Part shown: piece by piece, positions 23,210-28,090 of the stretch | Layout: each line of letters starts with the position of its first letter | How positions within the stretch are numbered: position 1 is the stretch's first letter | NCBI GenBank assembly: GCA_038106145.1 | Contig: JAYODD010000024.1 | Span: 1-28,090 of the forward strand | DNA: 28,090 nucleotides | Origin: JBFJKD01 sp038106145 | Lineage (GTDB): Bacteria > Pseudomonadota > Gammaproteobacteria > Pseudomonadales > Porticoccaceae | Direction: 5' to 3' | Made by a program: the position numbers and the translations under genes | The notes under the pieces: model-generated | Told to the model about the DNA's origin: nothing | What the model saw: only the letters and a program-made list of their open reading frames with translations | Databases searched by the model: none

Positions 23210-25432
23210 ATGCCAGAAAACCCGACCACCCCGTTGTTTTACCAAATTGCCGTGCCTTCGCCGTTGCGCCGGCGGTTTGACTATCTGCCGCCGAAAAACA
23301 GCAACGGGCCGCTGGCCAGCGGCGTGCGGGTCACCGTACCCTTCGGTCGGCGCCAGGTGGTGGGGGTCGTTGTTGGCAGTAGCGATCACAGTGCTTTCCC
23401 CGCGGCCAAACTCAAACCAATTCTCGCGGTGCTGGATGAGGAACCGTTGCTGCCGCGGTCCCTGTTCCAGTTGTTTCTGTGGGCGGCGGATTACTACCAG
23501 CACCCAGTGGGCGAAGCCCTGGCCGCGGCCCTGCCCACCCTGTTACGCCGTGGCGAACCAACACCTGTTGCCGCTGAACTGCGCTGGCAACTGACCACCC
23601 ACGGTCGCGGCTTACCCATGGACGCGCTGCGCCGCGCGCCCCGCCAACAACAGCTCCTACAATTGCTACAGGCCGGCAGCGCGAACAGCGATGACATTAC
23701 CGCCGCGGGCATTAACCGGGACGCGGTGCGCGCCCTGCTGAAAAAAGGGTTGATCGAGCAGACCGAGGTAACTGTCAGCGGCTCGCCCACGGAGGTACCG
23801 GAAAAATTACTGGCGCAAGCGCACCTCCCCCTCTACCCCGACCAGCAAACCGCTCTGGATAAACTTGAATTGCACGGCTACCACAGCTATCTGCTCCAGG
23901 GCGAAACCGGTAGTGGCAAAACCGAAGTGTATTTACAGGCAATCGAAAAAGTTTTGCGCTATGGCCGTCAGGCGCTGGTGCTGATACCCGAAATCAGCTT
24001 GACACCGCAGACGTTGCAGCGTTTTCGCGCACGGTTCGCGGTGCCGGTTGCCGCCCTGCATTCGGGTTTGACCGACCGCGAGCGCTTACACGCCTGGAAC
24101 GATGCCCGTACCGGTCGCGCCGGCATTGTGGTGGGTACCCGCTCCGCCGTGTTTACCCCGTTGTCGCGGCCCGGAATGATTATTGTCGATGAAGAACACG
24201 ATCCGTCCTTCAAACAGCAGGAGGGCTTTCGCTATTCCGCCCGAGATGTGGCGGTCATGCGCGCCAGCCGCGAGGGGATTCCGGTGGTGTTGGGCACGGC
24301 TACGCCATCCCTTGAAAGCCTGCACAATAGTGATCTGGGCAGGTATACCCGGTTGCTGCTGCGCGGACGCCCCGGTGCCGCGCGCCTGCCTGGCTGGCAG
24401 TTGCTGGATCTGCGCGGCGCACCGTTGCAAACCGGATTTACCGCGCCACTGATTGCCGCCATTGAACGGGAGTTAACCGCTGGCAATCAGGTGCTGGTAT
24501 TTCTCAATCGACGCGGCTTTGCGCCGACTCTGATGTGCCACGACTGTGGCTGGGCCGCCTGCTGCACGCGCTGCGATGTGCGGCTCACAGTGCATCGCAC
24601 CCAGCGCGCCCTGCTCTGTCATCACTGCGAGCACCGGGAACCTGTGCCCAAGCAATGCCCGACCTGTCACAGCCCCCAGTTGTTGTGCCTCGGGCAGGGC
24701 ACGCAGCGCAGCGAGGAGACTTTAAGCGCCCTGTTTCCCGACGTGCCGGTGCTGCGGGTGGACCGCGATTCCACCCGCGCCAAACAGGCCATGAGCACCC
24801 TTGCGGAACAGGTCAATAGCGGCGCGCCCTGTATTTTGGTGGGCACGCAAATTCTCGCCAAGGGCCACCATTTTCCGGGCGTTACTCTGGTGGCCATTCT
24901 GGATGCGGACAGTGGGCTGTTCAGCCCGGATTTTCGCGCCACGGAACGCATGGGCCAGTTGATTATTCAGGTGGCAGGTCGCGCCGGGCGCGGCGATCGG
25001 CCGGGCACGGTGATCCTGCAAAGCCACCATTGCGAGCACCCGCTGATTACCGCCTTGACGCAAAGCGGCTATCCCGCTTTCGCGGCGATGCTGATGGCGC
25101 AGCGCCGCACTGCGCAACTGCCGCCACTGCGCAATATGGCGCTACTGCGCGCCGAGGCCCACCTGCCGGGGGATGGCTTAAATTTTTTACACGACTGTCG
25201 TCGCTATTGTGAACACCATTTGCCCGCCGGCGAGACGCGACAGTACGGTGGACCCTGGCCCGCTCCGCTGGAAAAACAACGGGGCCGCTACCGTTTTCAG
25301 TTCGTCATTGGCAACGACGACCGCGGCGAATTACAGCGTTTGCTCACCGGGTTGGCTGCCCATCTGGAACAACAACCGGGCGCACGCAAGGCGCGCTGGT
25401 CCATCGACGTCGATCCGCAGGACATGATGTAG
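23210..25432 (+). CDS. priA: Primosomal protein N' (replication restart helicase PriA)
   Basis: This 740-residue protein is PriA, the 3'-5' helicase that reloads the replisome at stalled forks. The N-terminal 3'-DNA-binding domain begins IAVPSPLRRRFDYLPP. Walker A is GETGSGKT (231-238) and Walker B is DEEH (327-330). The eight zinc cysteines are paired as C443/C446, C452/C455, C470/C473 and C483/C486. Later helicase motifs include GTQILAKGHHFPGVTL and QVAGRAGRG. Length is full. The gene is followed by a SPOR gene without argS between, unlike many relatives. Confidence 0.98.
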   Translation: MPENPTTPLFYQIAVPSPLRRRFDYLPPKNSNGPLASGVRVTVPFGRRQVVGVVVGSSDHSAFPAAKLKPILAVLDEEPLLPRSLFQLFLWAADYYQHPVGEALAAALPTLLRRGEPTPVAAELRWQLTTHGRGLPMDALRRAPRQQQLLQLLQAGSANSDDITAAGINRDAVRALLKKGLIEQTEVTVSGSPTEVPEKLLAQAHLPLYPDQQTALDKLELHGYHSYLLQGETGSGKTEVYLQAIEKVLRYGRQALVLIPEISLTPQTLQRFRARFAVPVAALHSGLTDRERLHAWNDARTGRAGIVVGTRSAVFTPLSRPGMIIVDEEHDPSFKQQEGFRYSARDVAVMRASREGIPVVLGTATPSLESLHNSDLGRYTRLLLRGRPGAARLPGWQLLDLRGAPLQTGFTAPLIAAIERELTAGNQVLVFLNRRGFAPTLMCHDCGWAACCTRCDVRLTVHRTQRALLCHHCEHREPVPKQCPTCHSPQLLCLGQGTQRSEETLSALFPDVPVLRVDRDSTRAKQAMSTLAEQVNSGAPCILVGTQILAKGHHFPGVTLVAILDADSGLFSPDFRATERMGQLIIQVAGRAGRGDRPGTVILQSHHCEHPLITALTQSGYPAFAAMLMAQRRTAQLPPLRNMALLRAEAHLPGDGLNFLHDCRRYCEHHLPAGETRQYGGPWPAPLEKQRGRYRFQFVIGNDDRGELQRLLTGLAAHLEQQPGARKARWSIDVDPQDMM

Positions 25433-25562
25433 CGCAGCCCGGTGCCGGACGCTACGCCCGTAGCTGTTGTGGTGGCGCCATTGCGTTGTCCGGCGGGCAG
25501 TCGGCTGGCGATCTCGCACGCCAGCGCATACAATGCCCGCAGAGTTTTATAACGAGCAGGAT

Positions 25563-26120
25563 ATGCCCCGAGACTACGCCCGATCCGTGCAAAAACCAAC
25601 GCGAGTACGCCACAACATGCGCTCCCGATCGAACCCCAAAACCGCCCCCGGATGGTTGTGGCTGATGGCTGGCATCGCCATCGGCGTGGCCGCCACCACG
25701 TTATTTAATTCCCGCGAACTGCCCGAGGGCATCACCCCGGGAGAAATTCTGTCCAGCACCCGCGACGCACCCCAGGGCGAGCAAAAACCGCGCTTTGATT
25801 TCTATACGCTGTTGCGGGATTCCGAAGTCATCGTGCCGGAAGTGGCCGAGACGCAACCAGCGGCCGTGCCGACCGCCGAGGAATATGTGTTCCTGCTGCA
25901 AACCGGCTCGTTCAAACAACTTGCCGACGCCGACAGCCTGCGCGCGCAATTATTGATGCTGAATCTTACCGCCACGGTGGAGGCGGCCAATACGCGCCCT
26001 GGAGAAACCTGGTATCGGGTGCTGGTGGGGCCCTTTGATTCCAATACCAAACTGGCCGATGCGCGCACCATTCTTGCGGAAAATCGTATCGACAACCTGT
26101 TGCTCAAGCGTCTGAAATAA
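25563..26120 (+). CDS. SPOR-domain protein (FtsN-like)
   Basis: This 185-residue protein starts at ATG 25563 (MPRDYARSVQ), with GAGCAGG upstream. The open frame reaches back to 25467, but the MPRDYA start is the one seen in relatives. A basic N-terminus is followed by a single transmembrane helix (WLWLMAGIAIGVAATTLF), so it is a type II inner-membrane protein with a periplasmic tail. The C-terminal SPOR domain (about residues 107-185) begins YVFLLQTGSFKQLADADSLR and would bind denuded septal glycan strands. It stands directly after priA. FtsN itself usually has this layout, but function as the main division protein is not proven. Confidence 0.9.
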   Translation: MPRDYARSVQKPTRVRHNMRSRSNPKTAPGWLWLMAGIAIGVAATTLFNSRELPEGITPGEILSSTRDAPQGEQKPRFDFYTLLRDSEVIVPEVAETQPAAVPTAEEYVFLLQTGSFKQLADADSLRAQLLMLNLTATVEAANTRPGETWYRVLVGPFDSNTKLADARTILAENRIDNLLLKRLK

Positions 26121-26130
26121 CGCCGACCCC

Positions 26131-27210
26131 TCAGGGCTTCTCGTAGCGAAAGACCACTCTGCGGGTCACGCCCGTGAATAACTCGTAGGCGATGGTGTCG
26201 GCCCAGTTGGCCACTTCCCAGGCTGGCAGGCCGTTGCCCCACAATATCACCTCGTCGCCGACATGGGCAGTCGGGCTATCCGTCAGATCGACGGCAATCA
26301 AATCCATGGAAACCCGGCCCACCAGCGGCACCTGTCGTCCATTCACCAGTACCGGCGTGCCGCTCAGCGCGTGGCGCGGATAGCCATCGGCGTAGCCGAT
26401 CGCCACGGTACCAATTATGGAGGGACGTTCAGCAGCCCAGGTCTGCGCGTAGCCCACCGAGTCTCCGACCGGCACTTCGCGTATGGCGATCACCCGGGAT
26501 TTGAGTGTCATCACCGGCAGCAGGCGATCGGCCGCCGGGTGTTCCGAAGTAAACGGATTGGCACCGTACAGCATGATGCCCGGCCGCACCCAGTCGGCAC
26601 GGGAAATCGTCATGGAAATCAGCGCCGCGGAATTGGCGAGACTGATCTCTCCCTTGAGACCGAGGACGGTACTGTAGAACAGATCAATCTGCTGTTTGTT
26701 AAATTTGTCCGTGGGCTTATCCGCGCTGGCAAAATGACTAAGCAGGCGTATCGCGGCGACATTTTTCGAGGCGTTGAGACGGAGATATTGCGCGGCAAAT
26801 TTTGGCGGACTAAAACCCAGCCGATGCATGCCGGTATCGAGTTTTAACCACACCTTCAACGGCGACGGCAACCGCGCTTGCAACAGACTCGCCACCTGCT
26901 GTTCGCTATGCACCACAATTTCAAAATGGTGGGCAGAGATTTCGCTAAGCTCGGTGTCTGCGAAAAATCCGGACAGCAGGACAATCGGTTGGCGCACACC
27001 GGTTTTACGTAGCGCCAGCGCCTCTTCGAGACTGGCCACCCCAAATGCGTCGGCTTCCGGTATGGACGCCGCCAGAATCGGCGCGCCGTGGCCGTAGCCG
27101 TTGGCTTTCACCACCGCCATCACCCGGGCCGACCCCGCATAGCGTTTGGCCACCAGAAAATTACTGCGAAAATTTCCCACGTTGATAACGGCTTCAGCGG
27201 GGCGAGTCAT
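26131..27210 (-). CDS. alr: Alanine racemase
   Basis: This 359-residue PLP enzyme interconverts L- and D-alanine for peptidoglycan. The start is the ATG at 27208-27210 (MTRPAEAVIN), with GGAACG upstream; the frame extends 45 codons further but those look like non-coding promoter sequence. The PLP lysine is K35 in VKANGYGHG. The second catalytic residue is Y254 in GDSVGYAQTW. RPGIMLYG and VSMDL are also present. It converges on the SPOR gene with 10 bp between stops and diverges from the acyl-CoA dehydrogenase. Confidence 0.97.
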   Translation of the reverse strand: MTRPAEAVINVGNFRSNFLVAKRYAGSARVMAVVKANGYGHGAPILAASIPEADAFGVASLEEALALRKTGVRQPIVLLSGFFADTELSEISAHHFEIVVHSEQQVASLLQARLPSPLKVWLKLDTGMHRLGFSPPKFAAQYLRLNASKNVAAIRLLSHFASADKPTDKFNKQQIDLFYSTVLGLKGEISLANSAALISMTISRADWVRPGIMLYGANPFTSEHPAADRLLPVMTLKSRVIAIREVPVGDSVGYAQTWAAERPSIIGTVAIGYADGYPRHALSGTPVLVNGRQVPLVGRVSMDLIAVDLTDSPTAHVGDEVILWGNGLPAWEVANWADTIAYELFTGVTRRVVFRYEKP

Positions 27211-27292
27211 AACGTCGTTCCACGGGCAAGTGCAAAATATATTGGCAGGGTACAGGGGACGGCGCAACCATGGTGTGATGCGCCGCGCTATT

Positions 27293-27320
27293 TTGCTTCG
27301 CCGCGGGTAAGCGTTATAGT
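27293..27320 (+). promoter_or_regulatory. Possible sigma-70 promoter for the acyl-CoA dehydrogenase gene
   Basis: TTGCTT (27293-27298) and TATAGT (27315-27320) are separated by 16 bp. Transcription would begin near 27327, giving a leader of about 36 nt with GGGACGGGG before ATG 27363. This is a consensus match only. Confidence 0.4.
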
Positions 27321-27362
27321 GCGCGCCTTCATACACTTTTCTCACTTTAATGGGACGGGGCG

Positions 27363-28090
27363 ATGGCTGGCGATTGGGCGAAATTCAACTGGGAAGATCC
27401 TTTTCTAATTAACGAACAACTGTCCGATGAAGAGCGTCTTATCGCTGCCACTACTCACCAGTACGCCCAGGAAAAGTTGCTGCCACGGGTGCAGCAGGCG
27501 TTTCGTGACGAGCACACCGATCGCGATATCTTTCGCGAAATGGGCGCCCTGGGCTTACTCGGCCCGACCCTGCAGGGCTATGGCTGCTCCGCTACCAACT
27601 ACGTGAGCTACGGCCTGATTGCCCGGGAAATCGAGCGGGTGGATTCCGGCTATCGCTCCATGATGAGCGTGCAGTCGAGTCTGGTCATGTACCCGATTTA
27701 TACCTACGGCACGGAACAACAGCGAGAAAAATACTTACCCCGCCTGGCATCGGGGGAGTGGGTCGGTTGTTTCGGACTGACCGAACCAGACCACGGCTCC
27801 GATCCCGGCGGCATGAAAACCCGGGCGCGCTCTGTCCCTGGCGGCTACCGCCTCACCGGCGCGAAAATGTGGATCAGCAATTCACCCATCGCCGATGTGT
27901 TTGTGGTCTGGGCGAAAACCGACGACGGCATTATTCGCGGCTTTGTCCTCGACAAAGGCATGGAGGGATTATCGGCGCCGAAAATTTCCGGCAAGCTGGC
28001 ATTGCGGGCCTCCATTACCGGTGAGATCGTGATGGACGACGTGTTTGTCGCGGAGGAACAATTACTGCCCAATGTGCAGGGCTTGCAGGG
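27363..28090 (+). CDS. gcdH: Acyl-CoA dehydrogenase, glutaryl-CoA dehydrogenase type, partial
   Basis: The first 242 residues of an FAD-dependent acyl-CoA dehydrogenase are present, and the frame runs off the right edge. The start is ATG 27363 (MAGDWAKFNWEDPFLINEQL) after GGGACGGGG. The region SGYRSMMSVQSSLVMYPIYT, GTEQQREKYLPRLASGEW and GCFGLTEPDHGSDPGGMKT follows the GcdH pattern rather than that of straight-chain dehydrogenases. GcdH converts glutaryl-CoA to crotonyl-CoA plus CO2 in lysine and tryptophan catabolism. The catalytic base lies beyond the window, so glutaryl specificity is probable but not shown. Confidence 0.93.
   Translation, partial: MAGDWAKFNWEDPFLINEQLSDEERLIAATTHQYAQEKLLPRVQQAFRDEHTDRDIFREMGALGLLGPTLQGYGCSATNYVSYGLIAREIERVDSGYRSMMSVQSSLVMYPIYTYGTEQQREKYLPRLASGEWVGCFGLTEPDHGSDPGGMKTRARSVPGGYRLTGAKMWISNSPIADVFVVWAKTDDGIIRGFVLDKGMEGLSAPKISGKLALRASITGEIVMDDVFVAEEQLLPNVQGLQ

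Overview
The window reads as ordinary chromosome from a gammaproteobacterium. Evidence for this is a YeeN-type YebC protein, PpnP, GlpE, a YchJ-like protein, an FKBP-type isomerase, PriA, a SPOR protein and Alr. The many acyl-CoA, SDR, GST, CaiB and spinster-MFS genes suggest a marine, Cellvibrionales-like lineage; that placement is inference. A run of ten N at 10925-10934 shows that this is a scaffolded draft assembly. Most of the window looks GC-rich. The stretch 10.55-13.6 kb is visibly AT-richer and looks like an accessory insertion.

Region 1 (1-7.67 kb) is a catabolic or detoxification cluster. Two paralogous PAPS-dependent sulfotransferases flank a DUF1704/MATCAP-like metallopeptidase, the beta and alpha subunits of a Rieske ring-hydroxylating oxygenase, a divergent spinster-type MFS transporter and a nitrilase. 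The nitrilase overlaps the second sulfotransferase by ATGA. No ferredoxin or reductase for the oxygenase is present. Region 2 (7.7-10.5 kb) holds small housekeeping genes: glpE, ppnP, a TIGR02647 protein, a ychJ-like gene, an exported FKBP isomerase and the SRAP/YedK abasic-site protein.

Region 3 (10.55-13.9 kb) is the most interesting part. A decayed Mrr-type restriction endonuclease, recognised only by reading across stops and frameshifts, lies beside the assembly gap. Across the gap is one 793-residue protein that joins a PD-(D/E)XK-like nuclease, a DUF2075/Schlafen-like helicase and a C-terminal LexA/UmuD-type S24 self-cleavage domain. The S24 part has an apparently intact Ser/Lys dyad and an Ala-Gly cleavage site. 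I read this as a candidate DNA-damage- or phage-responsive defence protein.

Region 4 (13.9-21.8 kb) has an unassigned 125-residue protein, a YebC/YeeN protein, an SDR-GST-SDR set divergent from an acyl-CoA synthetase, a truncated haemoglobin behind a twin-CDGSH protein, and a family III CoA-transferase. Region 5 (21.8 kb to the end) has a staphylococcal-nuclease-like protein, rpmE, priA, a SPOR protein, alr and the start of a GcdH-type acyl-CoA dehydrogenase. No tRNA, rRNA, CRISPR array or complete insertion sequence was seen.
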